From DASYYE01 sp035946955 (GTDB lineage Bacteria > Actinomycetota > Actinomycetes > Streptosporangiales > Streptosporangiaceae), in assembly GCA_035946955.1 (NCBI GenBank), contig DASYYE010000297.1, positions 1-27,494 of the forward strand: a DNA stretch of 27,494 bases, given 5' to 3'. Made by a program: the position numbers and the translations under genes. The notes under the pieces are model-generated. The model was not told where the DNA came from and did not search any database. It saw only the letters and a list, made by a program, of their open reading frames with translations. Every line of letters starts with the position of its first letter. The first letter of the stretch is position 1. Shown piece after piece: positions 14,510-21,994 of the stretch.

Positions 14510-15375
14510 AGGTCTCCTCCGCACGTTCCTGCGTGAGCGGCAAGCCCGGTCGGCTGATGGCTGGGCTTGCCGTCGGCGCTCTGGTGACGGCCTGTGCCGG
14601 ATCGCCGGCCAACCACACGGACCCGGGCGCACACCCATCCCCGTCACCCTCGGCGGTCACGTTCGCCCCGCAGGGCTCCCCACCACCCAGCCACCCGCCG
14701 CCCAGCTCGGCCGGGCCGCTGGCCGGTAAGACCATCGGCATCGACCCCGGCCACAACGGCCAGAACGGCGGCGACCCCGCCTACATCGACCACCTGATTT
14801 GGAACGGGCGCGAACAGGAGACCTGCGACACCACCGGCACGGAGACCGACGGCGGCTACACCGAGGCCCAGTTCAACTTCAACGTCGCGACCTACCTGCG
14901 GGCCGACCTCCGCCGCGACGGCGCCCACGTGGTCATGACCCGCACCAACAACCACAGCGTCGGCCCCTGCGTGACCCGCCGGGCCCGGATCCTCGACGCG
15001 GCCCACGCCAGCGTGGCCATCGACATCCACGCCGACGGCGGCCCACCCTGGGGGCGGGGCTTCACCGTGCTCGAACCGGTCGCGGACGGCATCAACCACC
15101 GCGTGGTCAGCTCCTCCGACCAGTTCGGCGCCGACGTGCGCGCCTCGTTCCTGGCGCACACCACCATGCCCGAGAGCAACTACTACGGCAGCCAGGGACT
15201 GATAGCCCGCGACGACCTCGCGGGGCTCAACCTCACCACGGTCCCGAAGGTGCTCATCGAGTGCGGCAACATGCGCAACGCGACCGATGCCGCCCTGCTG
15301 ACCTCACCGTCCTACCAGCGGCGCATCGCGCGGGCACTGGAGGATGCGATCGTCACGTTCATCACCGGCCATTAG
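14506..15375 (+). CDS. N-acetylmuramoyl-L-alanine amidase (Amidase_3), secreted lipoprotein
   Basis: A zinc hydrolase that cleaves the bond between N-acetylmuramic acid and L-alanine of the stem peptide in the cell wall. The 289-aa product has an N-terminal signal (RLMAGLAVGALVTAC) with a plausible lipobox VTAC at Cys30. A Pro/Ser-rich wall-spanning linker follows (about 40-72), and the catalytic domain starts at AGKTIGIDPGHNGQ. Likely zinc ligands are His in DPGHNG, Glu in YTEAQFNFNVA and His in IDIHADGG. The catalytic Glu lies in VLIECGNMRN. An insertion after the first His (about 30 residues with one Cys) is longer than in the CwlM/AmiC core. Start ATG 14506 is the only one leaving the signal intact. 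A convergent hairpin ends the gene. Confidence 0.92.
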   Translation: MKVSSARSCVSGKPGRLMAGLAVGALVTACAGSPANHTDPGAHPSPSPSAVTFAPQGSPPPSHPPPSSAGPLAGKTIGIDPGHNGQNGGDPAYIDHLIWNGREQETCDTTGTETDGGYTEAQFNFNVATYLRADLRRDGAHVVMTRTNNHSVGPCVTRRARILDAAHASVAIDIHADGGPPWGRGFTVLEPVADGINHRVVSSSDQFGADVRASFLAHTTMPESNYYGSQGLIARDDLAGLNLTTVPKVLIECGNMRNATDAALLTSPSYQRRIARALEDAIVTFITGH

Positions 15376-15416
15376 ACCCAGCGGGTTGTGTGGCCTGCGT
15401 GATGGCTGCGGACAGC

Positions 15417-15456
15417 ACGAGGGGCGGCTACCGCATGCGCGGCGGCCGCCCCTCGT
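15417..15456. terminator. Bidirectional hairpin between amidase and SGNH hydrolase genes
   Basis: ACGAGGGGCGGC (15417-15428) pairs perfectly with 15445-15456 (12 bp) around a 16-nt loop that contains its own CGCATGCG palindrome. It lies 41 bp after the amidase stop and 11 bp after the convergent SGNH gene's stop, so it can terminate both. No U-tract longer than two is present. Confidence 0.7.
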
Positions 15457-15467
15457 TGTGCCGGGGC

Positions 15468-16361
15468 TCAGCCCAGGTAGGTAGTCAGGAACGCGTTCGC
15501 GATCACGGCGTAGCCGAGGCGGTTGGCGTGCTCGTTCGGGCCCACCGGGGGTGCCGCGCACTCCCACGTGTACATGCAGATGTAGCCGACGTCCTTCGGG
15601 ACCACGCCGAACGCGGGCAGGGTCACGGTCGCCGTGAAGGCACCCGTGTGGAACGCGCCGTACACGTTGGCGACGCTAGCCCCCGCCCCGGTGTAGACCT
15701 GACCGAGGGATGCGTTGAATCCCTTGGCGAGCGCCACGCTGTCCTGCGCGAGCGTCTGCGCGGCCGGGGTGCCCAGCAACCAGTCGGCGAGCACGGGGTC
15801 GTAGTAGCTCATCCCGATGATCTTCAGTGAGGTGCCGCCCGCCGTGCGCAACTGGGTCATGATGGTGGTCAGGTTCTGCACCGCGACCGGGATGACCTTC
15901 TCCAGGCACGCCACGATCTGGTTGATGTCGGTCAGCGCGAGACAGGGGTTGAGGTCGTTCGCGCCGATGTCGATCGTGACGAGTTGCGTCGCGCTCGCGT
16001 GGGCCTTCAGGAAGGCCACCGCCTGCGCGAGCTGCGAGCCCTGCTTGTAGGTGCAGATGCCACCGTTGATCATGGTGCCCGTGGTCTCGCCCGGGCAGCC
16101 GAGCTTCACCAGGCGCAGCGCCGGGTTCCCGAGGCGCAGTGCGGTAAAAAGCTGGTCAGGATATCCCTGTTTCGTCTCCACCGAGACGCCCTGAGAGTTG
16201 GGCTGTACTCCCTGGGCGAGCGAGTCTCCCAGGGACAGGTAATACGCGGAGGCCGGCGGGGCGGGGCGCTGGGCCGCCAGAGCAGGGACTGCTCCGGTAA
16301 TGCCCACAGCGCCTGCCACCATGGCCGCAGCGGCTACGGTGAGGGTTGCGATGCGACGCAT
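15468..16361 (-). CDS. Secreted SGNH/GDSL-family hydrolase (lipase/esterase)
   Basis: An exported ester hydrolase. The 297-aa product starts at ATG 16361 with GGGAG 8 nt upstream. A Sec signal peptide (MRRIATLTVAAAAMVAGAVG to AVPALA) ends near residue 29. The SGNH blocks are visible: block I YLSLGDSLAQG with the nucleophile Ser, the Gly-containing segment LGCPGETTGTMI, block III TIDIGANDLNP, and block V NEHANRLGYAVIA with the catalytic His. The residue normally Asp in block V (DxxH) is not obvious here. Six cysteines in the mature part match the three-disulfide pattern known from Streptomyces SGNH esterases. The substrate (lipid, acetylated polymer or other ester) is unknown. Possible minus-strand -10 box: TACGAT (16400-16395). 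Confidence 0.9.
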   Translation of the reverse strand: MRRIATLTVAAAAMVAGAVGITGAVPALAAQRPAPPASAYYLSLGDSLAQGVQPNSQGVSVETKQGYPDQLFTALRLGNPALRLVKLGCPGETTGTMINGGICTYKQGSQLAQAVAFLKAHASATQLVTIDIGANDLNPCLALTDINQIVACLEKVIPVAVQNLTTIMTQLRTAGGTSLKIIGMSYYDPVLADWLLGTPAAQTLAQDSVALAKGFNASLGQVYTGAGASVANVYGAFHTGAFTATVTLPAFGVVPKDVGYICMYTWECAAPPVGPNEHANRLGYAVIANAFLTTYLG

Positions 16362-16611
16362 TCGAAATCTCCCTGGTTAATGCGGGGTTACCGGATCGTA
16401 GTCGCAGTTTGCCCGCTACGCATAGCTTCGCCATGGATTCCTCATGAAAGAGGTGACATATGCCTGACTTGTCCACCGGCTGGCGGCCCGCCCGAACGGC
16501 CACGTACACTGGCCGCCTCTGGGTCGACCAGGCTGGAACCCGCTACCAGCCGCTCACGGCCGGGGCCGCGGGCTTGCATATCGTTAGCGGAACTCGATGG
16601 GAGTAGCAGTA
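16362..16611. promoter_or_regulatory. Divergent promoter region of SGNH hydrolase and sqdB
   Basis: No gene is credible in these 250 bp. An operator-like inverted repeat CGGCCA-N7-TGGCCG lies at 16497-16515 and contains a plus-strand TACACT (16505-16510) that could be a -10 box. TACGAT on the minus strand (16400-16395) could serve the hydrolase gene. GGGAG (16599-16603) is the sqdB ribosome binding site. I see no riboswitch or RNA gene. Confidence 0.4.
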
Positions 16612-17823
16612 ATGCGCGTTCTCGTCCTTGGTGGTGATGGCTTCTGTGGCTGGCCGACCTCGTTGTACCTGTCGGACCGCGGGCACGACATCACCATCGT
16701 CGACAACCTGAGCCGGCGGAAGATCGACGTCGAGCTTGAGGTCGACTCACTTACGCCGATCCGCCCCATCAGCGAGCGGCTGCGAGTCTGGAAAGAAGTC
16801 TCCGGGCGCGACATCGGGTTCGTGAACCTCGACCTCGCCACTGAGTACGACCGTCTGGCGGACCTGCTCCGCGACCAGCGGCCTGACGCGATCGTGCACT
16901 TCGCAGAGCAGCGGGCGGCGCCGTACTCGATGCGGACCACGCACACCAAGCGGTACACGGTCGACAACAACGTCCGGGGGACGCACAACCTGCTGACCGC
17001 CATCGTGGACACCGGGCTCGACGTGGCCGTCGCGCACCTGGGGACGATGGGTGTGTACGGCTACGGATGGTCGGGCAGTGCTCCGATCCCGGAGGGCTAC
17101 CTGACCGTCAAGGTGCCAACGCCAGATGGTGAGATCGAGCGGGAGATCCTCCACCCGGCCAACCCCGGGTCGGTCTACCACATGACCAAGACGCTCGACC
17201 AGCTCCTGTTCTCCTTCTACGCGAAGAACGACGGGCTGCGTATCACCGACCTGCATCAGGGCATTGTGTGGGGGACCCAGACCGACCAGACGATCCGCGA
17301 TGAGCGTCTGATCAACCGGTTCGACTATGACGGCGACTACGGCACCGTGCTGAACCGGTTCCTGATGCAGGCGGCCATCGGGCACCCGCTGACGGTGCAC
17401 GGCAGCGGTGGCCAGACGCGCGCCTTCATCCACATCCGCGACACCGTCCGGTGCATCGAGATCGCGATCAGCAACCCGCCGAAGCCTGGCGACAAGGTCC
17501 AGGTGCTGAACCAGATCACTGAGACGCACCGGGTCAACGACCTGGCCAAGATGGTCGCGGACATCATGGGCGCGGACATCGCCTACCTGCCGAACCCGCG
17601 GCAGGAGGCGGACGAGAACGAGTTGATCGTGCGCAACGACCAGTTCCTCGCGCTCGGTCTCCAGCCGACCACGCTGTCGGAGGGCCTCCTGGAGGAGGGC
17701 AAGGAGGTCGCTGGCCGCTACCGCGACCGTGTCGACCCCACCAAGATCATCTGCCGCTCTGTGTGGAAGGCCGGCATGGAGACCGCCGACGACCTGCTCA
17801 CCGAGCTGCCCGCGGAGTCCTGA
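16612..17823 (+). CDS. sqdB: UDP-sulfoquinovose synthase (SQD1/SqdB family)
   Basis: Converts UDP-glucose and sulfite into UDP-sulfoquinovose, the donor for sulfolipid or sulfonated glycan synthesis, using bound NAD. The 403-aa product is a short-chain dehydrogenase/reductase-fold protein. The Rossmann motif GGDGFCGWPTSLYL is at residues 7-20. The family signature HFAEQRAAPYSM is at 96-107. GTMGVYG carries Thr145, and the YxxxK pair is Tyr189/Lys193 in VYHMTKT. These match the catalytic Thr/Tyr/Lys arrangement of plant SQD1. Further SQD1-like phrases are GIVWGTQTDQT and RAFIHIRDTVRCIEIA. ATG 16612 is preferred over 16597 because GGGAG lies 8 nt upstream and the Rossmann fold starts at once. 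No sulfolipid glycosyltransferase (sqdX/SQD2) lies in the window, so the acceptor is unknown. Confidence 0.88.
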   Translation: MRVLVLGGDGFCGWPTSLYLSDRGHDITIVDNLSRRKIDVELEVDSLTPIRPISERLRVWKEVSGRDIGFVNLDLATEYDRLADLLRDQRPDAIVHFAEQRAAPYSMRTTHTKRYTVDNNVRGTHNLLTAIVDTGLDVAVAHLGTMGVYGYGWSGSAPIPEGYLTVKVPTPDGEIEREILHPANPGSVYHMTKTLDQLLFSFYAKNDGLRITDLHQGIVWGTQTDQTIRDERLINRFDYDGDYGTVLNRFLMQAAIGHPLTVHGSGGQTRAFIHIRDTVRCIEIAISNPPKPGDKVQVLNQITETHRVNDLAKMVADIMGADIAYLPNPRQEADENELIVRNDQFLALGLQPTTLSEGLLEEGKEVAGRYRDRVDPTKIICRSVWKAGMETADDLLTELPAES

Positions 17824-17836
17824 GACACCAGCTGCG

Positions 17837-17867
17837 GAGGCCGCGGGGAGGCTCTCCCCGCGGCCTC
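17837..17867. terminator. 14-bp perfect hairpin terminator after sqdB
   Basis: GAGGCCGCGGGGAG (17837-17850) pairs perfectly with 17854-17867 around a 3-nt loop, starting 14 bp after the sqdB stop. It stands between sqdB and the convergent FHA gene (stop at 17920) and probably serves sqdB, perhaps both. Confidence 0.8.
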
Positions 17868-17919
17868 ACTGCGTTACGGGCCGGTACGGCGGGTGGCCGG
17901 GTGTCCCGGACGGCAGGGG

Positions 17920-18525
17920 TCAGGCGTGGTCAGCGAGCCGGAACATCACCCGGCCGAAGGCCACGCAGTCACCAGCCCTGACCCGGAACCCGGACCGGAC
18001 CCGCCACCCGTTGGCCCGGGTGCCGTTGGTGGAGCCCAGGTCGGCCAGTTCCCACCCGTCCTCGGTGCGCCGCAGTTCCGCGTGCTGCCGCGACACCGTG
18101 ATGTCGGCAAGCACCAGGTCGCTGTCTCCTGAGCGCCCGATCGTGAACACCGCCGTCTCCCCCTGTGGCAAGACCAGCGTGGGCAGGTGCGGCGGCAATG
18201 ACCAGGCCCGCCGCAACCGTTCGGCCGCGGCAAGGCACTGCCCGGCCAGGGAGCGCACCCGGTCGGCGCGCCGGGACCGCAGGTCCGTCACGAGGCCGGA
18301 GAGCTCACGCTGGTCACGCGCTCGCAACGCAGCATCGAGACGATGGATGAACGTGTCGTGCGACAGCTTGCCATCCACCGACCCGTCCCGCAGTACGCGG
18401 ATCACCCGGTCCCGGTCCTGGTCGGATGCCCGCAGTGTCGGTGACTGTGCGCCAGACTGCGGGGCGTCAAACTGTGGGGCGTCAAACTGCTGTGCCCCGT
18501 ACTGACCCGGCTCCACGCCCGCCAT
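17920..18525 (-). CDS. DUF1707 and FHA-domain protein
   Basis: A soluble phosphothreonine-binding protein. The 201-aa product has a Gln/Pro-rich N-terminus with two tandem FDAPQ units. A DUF1707 domain follows at about 30-82 (RASDQDRDRVIRVLRDG, then HDTFIHRLDAALRARDQREL). A linker comes next, then an FHA domain at about 125-195 with the recognition residues in IGRSGDSDLVL, SRQHAELR and DLGSTNGT. FHA domains read Thr phosphorylation by Ser/Thr kinases, so it likely acts downstream of a Pkn-type kinase that is not in the window. The frame extends to 18588, but ATG 18525 is preferred: TATCGT lies 6 nt upstream, consistent with a leaderless transcript, and no Shine-Dalgarno exists for either start. 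Confidence 0.85.
   Translation of the reverse strand: MAGVEPGQYGAQQFDAPQFDAPQSGAQSPTLRASDQDRDRVIRVLRDGSVDGKLSHDTFIHRLDAALRARDQRELSGLVTDLRSRRADRVRSLAGQCLAAAERLRRAWSLPPHLPTLVLPQGETAVFTIGRSGDSDLVLADITVSRQHAELRRTEDGWELADLGSTNGTRANGWRVRSGFRVRAGDCVAFGRVMFRLADHA
18456..18485. repeat. Tandem 15-bp repeat encoding FDAPQ twice
   Basis: ACTGCGGGGCGTCAA (18456-18470) is repeated at 18471-18485 with one substitution, followed by a partial third unit. It encodes the two FDAPQ units in the FHA protein's N-terminal tail. It is a recent in-frame duplication and could vary in copy number. Confidence 0.85.
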
Positions 18526-18531
18526 AACGTA

Positions 18532-18537
18532 ACGATA
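18532..18537 (-). promoter_or_regulatory. Candidate leaderless -10 box (TATCGT) of FHA gene
   Basis: TATCGT on the minus strand is followed by exactly 6 nt and then ATG 18525, placing the transcript start at or next to the start codon. No clear -35 is seen 17-18 nt upstream. Confidence 0.45.
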
Positions 18538-18593
18538 ACTGCGTCTGCCGCCCAGTGGTACGTGGCTGCGGCGCTTGAGCCGGGCCATTGGCG

Positions 18594-18599
18594 TAGCGT
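18594..18599 (+). promoter_or_regulatory. Candidate leaderless -10 box (TAGCGT) of dipeptidase gene
   Basis: TAGCGT is followed by 6 nt and then GTG 18606, with no Shine-Dalgarno. The same TAGCGT-N6-start arrangement recurs at 19837, which supports both. Confidence 0.5.
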
Positions 18600-18605
18600 T
18601 GGCGC

Positions 18606-19799
18606 GTGGACTCCGTGAGCATCGCCCGTGACCTGCTGGCCCGCTATCCCCTGGTCGATGGGCACAACGACCTTGCCTGGCAGCTCAGGGAGATCTATGG
18701 CGCGGACTCGGACCAGGTGAACCTCGCCAAGGACGTGGAGTCCACCCACACCGACCTGCTGCGGCTCGCCGCAGGAGGGGTCGGCGCGCAGTTCTGGTCG
18801 GTCTTCGTGCCCGTGTCACTGGCGAGCGAGTCCGCGGTGGCCACCACGCTGGAGCAGATCGACTTCGTGCGCCGGATGGTCCGCAGGTACCCGGACTCGC
18901 TGGAGCTGGCGCTGACCGCCGACGATGTCGAACGGGTGATGGCCGACGGGAAGGTCGCATCCCTGCTGGGGGCGGAGGGCGGGCACTGCATCGCCGATTC
19001 TCTGGGTGTGCTCCGGGTCTTCTACGACCTGGGCGTGCGCTACCTGACGCTGACCCACTACACCAATGTGGCGTGGGCGGACTCGGCCACTGACAAGCCG
19101 GTGACGCATGGGCTGACCGGGTTCGGCCGGCTCGTGGTGGCGGAGATGCAGCGGCTTGGCATGCTCGTCGACCTCTCGCACGTGTCCGCGCCGACCATGC
19201 ACGACGCCCTGGATGTGAGCCGGGCACCAGTCATCTTCTCCCACTCCAGTGCCCGTGCCCTGTGTGACCACCCGCGCAACGTGGCCGATGACGTACTGGC
19301 GCGGCTGGCGGCCAACAACGGGGTGTGCATGGTCACCTTCGTACCCGCCTTCGTCTCCCAGGAGCGCCGGGACTGGGACCTTGGCCTGGCGGCGGAGATG
19401 GAGCGGCGGGGAATGGACCCCGGCGACTGGGCGAGCCGGGCCACGGTGCGGGCGGAGTGGGACCGGGCGCATCCCGCGCCACTGGCGACGCTGGCTCAGG
19501 TCGCCGACCACGTTGAGCACGTGCGGGAGGTGGCCGGGGTGGAGCATGTGGGCCTGGGTGGTGACTTCGACGGCTCCTCCGACCTCCCCGAGGGCCTGGC
19601 CGACGTCTCTTGTTACCCGGCGCTGTTCGCCGAACTGCTGGCGCGTGGCTGGAGCGAGACGGACTGTGGCCGGCTGGCCCAGGGCAACATCCTGCGGGTG
19701 ATGCGTGAGGCGGAAGCGGCGGCAGCGGAGATCTCCGCACAGCAGGAGCCGTTGCAGGCACGCATCGAAGACGTCGACGTCCCAGATCACGTCGCCTAA
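18606..19799 (+). CDS. Membrane-dipeptidase-type peptidase (M19, renal dipeptidase family)
   Basis: A zinc dipeptidase that hydrolyses dipeptides, often including those with D-residues at the C-terminal position. The 397-aa product is cytoplasmic as read: no signal peptide is present. Metal ligands are visible at the family's usual places: His20 and Asp22 in VDGHNDL, Glu124 in GAEGGHC, His192 in VDLSHVS and His213 in IFSHSSAR, with an active-site Asp in GGDFDGSSDLPEG (about 320-322). The numbering closely follows human DPEP1 (20, 22, 125, 198, 219). The GTG start lies 6 nt after TAGCGT and has no ribosome binding site, suggesting leaderless expression. It is divergent from the FHA gene with only 80 bp between starts. 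Function in peptide salvage or wall-peptide turnover is inferred. Confidence 0.93.
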   Translation: MDSVSIARDLLARYPLVDGHNDLAWQLREIYGADSDQVNLAKDVESTHTDLLRLAAGGVGAQFWSVFVPVSLASESAVATTLEQIDFVRRMVRRYPDSLELALTADDVERVMADGKVASLLGAEGGHCIADSLGVLRVFYDLGVRYLTLTHYTNVAWADSATDKPVTHGLTGFGRLVVAEMQRLGMLVDLSHVSAPTMHDALDVSRAPVIFSHSSARALCDHPRNVADDVLARLAANNGVCMVTFVPAFVSQERRDWDLGLAAEMERRGMDPGDWASRATVRAEWDRAHPAPLATLAQVADHVEHVREVAGVEHVGLGGDFDGSSDLPEGLADVSCYPALFAELLARGWSETDCGRLAQGNILRVMREAEAAAAEISAQQEPLQARIEDVDVPDHVA

Positions 19800-19836
19800 G
19801 GGCACCGCCTGGATACGCGCGGGCGCGGAATTCCAG

Positions 19837-19842
19837 TAGCGT
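19837..19842 (+). promoter_or_regulatory. Candidate leaderless -10 box (TAGCGT) of ppx-like gene
   Basis: TAGCGT is followed by 6 nt and then ATG 19849. AAGG in the gap is too close to the ATG to act as a normal Shine-Dalgarno. The promoter lies in the 49-bp gap after the dipeptidase gene, so the phosphatase gene may be transcribed independently of it. Confidence 0.5.
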
Positions 19843-19848
19843 CAAAGG

Positions 19849-20781
19849 ATGCGCTTGGGGGTTTTGGACATCGGCTCCAACACGGTCCACTTTCTGGTCG
19901 TCGATGCGCACCGTGGGGGCCGGCCGCTGCCGGTGTTCTCTCACAAGGCCGAATTGCTGCTCGGCAGTCACCTGGAGGAGGGCAACCGGCTGTCCGCGGA
20001 GACCACGCGGTTGCTGTCCGGGTTCGTGCGTGAGGCGCTGCAGATAGCCGAGGACAAGGGTGTAGAGGAATTGCTCGCATTCGCGACCTCGGCCGTGCGT
20101 GACGCCGTCAACGGCATCGAGGTGCTCACGGCCGTGCGGGCAGAGACCGCGGTGGACGTGAAGGTGCTGGCCGGTCCCGAGGAGGCACGGCTGACGTTCC
20201 TGGCCGCCCGTCGCTGGTTTGGCTGGTCGTCGGGGCGGTTGCTGATGCTGGACATCGGCGGCGGCTCGCTGGAAGTGGCGGCGGGCATCGACGAGGATCC
20301 GGACGTGGCCATCTCGCTGCCGCTGGGGGCGGGCCGGCTCACCCGGGACTGGCTGAGCACCGACCCTCCGGCACCAGCAGAGGTGCGCCAGTTGCGCAGG
20401 CACGTCCGTGCCGAGATCGCCCGCCGGGCCAGCGAAGTCGCCCGGCCTGGGCCGCCTGACCGGGCGGTGGCCACGTCCAAGACGTTCCGCCAGCTCGCCA
20501 GGGTCGCGGGTGCTGCGCCGTCGGCGGAAGGGTCCTATGTCCGGCGGTCGGTCAGCCACGCCGACATCGCCGACATGGCCAAGCGCCTGGCGACGATGTC
20601 GAGCGAACAGCGGGCGTCACTGCCGGGAGTGTCGCGTAACCGTGCGCCGCAGCTCCTCGCTGGGGCGTTGGTGGCCGACGCTGCGATGGACCTGTTCGGC
20701 CTGCCCGAACTGGACATCTGCCCGTGGGCGCTGCGCGAGGGTGTGCTGCTGCGCCGCATCGACACACTCGCCACGCCCTGA
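19849..20781 (+). CDS. Ppx/GppA-family exopolyphosphatase or pppGpp phosphohydrolase (short form)
   Basis: An ASKHA-fold phosphatase that removes terminal phosphates from polyphosphate or from pppGpp. At 310 aa it is the short form lacking the C-terminal HD domain of E. coli Ppx/GppA, like the two short Ppx proteins of mycobacteria. Seen: phosphate-1 motif VLDIGSNTVHFLVVDA (5-20), FATSAVRDAVNG (the segment before the catalytic Glu region), AGPEEARLTFLAA, and phosphate-2 motif MLDIGGGSLEVAAG (about 133-146). The C-terminal helix-rich region includes GVSRNRAPQLLAGALV. Whether polyphosphate or (p)ppGpp is its substrate cannot be decided from sequence. It is convergent with the DivIVA-like gene, with a gap of only 25 bp and no hairpin. 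Confidence 0.9.
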   Translation: MRLGVLDIGSNTVHFLVVDAHRGGRPLPVFSHKAELLLGSHLEEGNRLSAETTRLLSGFVREALQIAEDKGVEELLAFATSAVRDAVNGIEVLTAVRAETAVDVKVLAGPEEARLTFLAARRWFGWSSGRLLMLDIGGGSLEVAAGIDEDPDVAISLPLGAGRLTRDWLSTDPPAPAEVRQLRRHVRAEIARRASEVARPGPPDRAVATSKTFRQLARVAGAAPSAEGSYVRRSVSHADIADMAKRLATMSSEQRASLPGVSRNRAPQLLAGALVADAAMDLFGLPELDICPWALREGVLLRRIDTLATP

Positions 20782-20806
20782 CGCGCACCCGCAGGAGGCT
20801 GGGAAC

Positions 20807-21994
20807 CTAGCCGATCGGGCGTGCTGGCCCCAGCGCACTGCCGCCGGCAGCCGTCCCGCCGGCGATGGTCCCACCGGACACGGTGCCCCTGGGCATGCTT
20901 GCGCTGGACACACTGCCCTCGGTGCGGGCGCTGCTGCCCCGCGCGATGCTGGCCGATGGCTGGCCAGCCCCGGTGGACGGTGTGGCGGTGTGCTGGCCGC
21001 TCGGATGGGAGGCGGAGGCGTGCCGCTGGGAGTCATCTGTCCCGGCTGCCCGCGGTGCAGAGCCCGCAGCCGCGGGCCGCGCCGACGGCTCTGCGGAGGC
21101 GGTGTCCCGCCCCGCGGAAGTGTCCCGCGCGGGGGCTGTGTCGCGTGCGGCTGAGGTCTCGCGTGCGCTGGGCCGGCTGGTGGGCGTGCTCGGCACGTGA
21201 CGCGACTCGGACGCGCGTCCAGTGGCTGCCCCAGCCCCACTCGCGCCCCCGCCCGACAGCGAGTTGGCGACTGACTTGTTGACCTCTTCTTCCAGTGACC
21301 CACGGGCGATCTCGCTGGCCACCAGGTTGGTGACCACGTCGCGGATCTCGGTCATGCGCCGCATGGTCTCGGTGTGACGGGTCGTCAGCATGGAGAGGCG
21401 GCGCTCCGCGCCGTCGTGGATGGCACTGGCCCGGACGGTCGCCTCGTCGAGCATCTGCTTGGCCTGCGCCTTGGCCGAGGCGAGTGCGCTCTCCGCGTCC
21501 TGGGTGGCCTGGCCGATGAGCCGGTCGCTCTCCCCGCGGGCCGCGGTGCGCATCTTGTCCGCCTCGCTACGGGCGGTGGCAATCGTGTGCTCTGCCTGTT
21601 CCTGCGCGACGGTCAGCATTCGCTCAGAATGCTCGCGGGATTCCAGCCGGAACCGGTCGGCTTCCTTCTTTGCCTCATCCTGCTGGCGGGAGATCTCATC
21701 AGCCACTCTGGCGCGTTGCGCCTTGGCTTCTTCGTCGGCGAGTTTGAGGATCTGGCCCACGCGTTCGCTAATTTCCTCATGCACAGGCTTTGGCCGCGCC
21801 CCCTGGTGCACGGTTTCCACACGCAACCGCTCCAGTTCGTCCAGCGTCCGGGAGTACCGCTCCTCGAGGTCGCGGTAGTCCCTGCGTGACTTGGCGACAT
21901 ACTCATCCACCTGGCGACGGCTGTAGCCGCGCATCTGCACTTCGAACTGGTCCTCGTGGTCCATTCCTGGCATGAAGTCCGCGTCGTTAGTCAT
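20807..21994 (-). CDS. DivIVA-like coiled-coil protein with long low-complexity tail
   Basis: A cytoskeletal-type protein probably acting in polar growth or division. The 395-aa product starts at ATG 21994. The N-terminus has the DivIVA membrane/curvature motif MRGYSRRQVDEYVA (21-34). A long charged coiled coil of about 210 residues follows (YRDLEERYSRTLDELERLR, then runs of EEAKAQRARVADEI and EADKMRTAARGESDR). From about residue 246 it becomes a tail rich in Ser, Ala, Arg, Thr and Gly with degenerate RDT units (ARDTAPARDTSAGRDT) and GGT units near the end. It resembles DivIVA/Scy/FilP-type actinobacterial proteins but cannot be assigned to one. The frame is open upstream to 22681; that extension is rejected because the DivIVA motif must be N-terminal. 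GGGTGA lies 6 nt before the ATG. Confidence 0.85.
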   Translation of the reverse strand: MTNDADFMPGMDHEDQFEVQMRGYSRRQVDEYVAKSRRDYRDLEERYSRTLDELERLRVETVHQGARPKPVHEEISERVGQILKLADEEAKAQRARVADEISRQQDEAKKEADRFRLESREHSERMLTVAQEQAEHTIATARSEADKMRTAARGESDRLIGQATQDAESALASAKAQAKQMLDEATVRASAIHDGAERRLSMLTTRHTETMRRMTEIRDVVTNLVASEIARGSLEEEVNKSVANSLSGGGASGAGAATGRASESRHVPSTPTSRPSARETSAARDTAPARDTSAGRDTASAEPSARPAAAGSAPRAAGTDDSQRHASASHPSGQHTATPSTGAGQPSASIARGSSARTEGSVSSASMPRGTVSGGTIAGGTAAGGSALGPARPIG

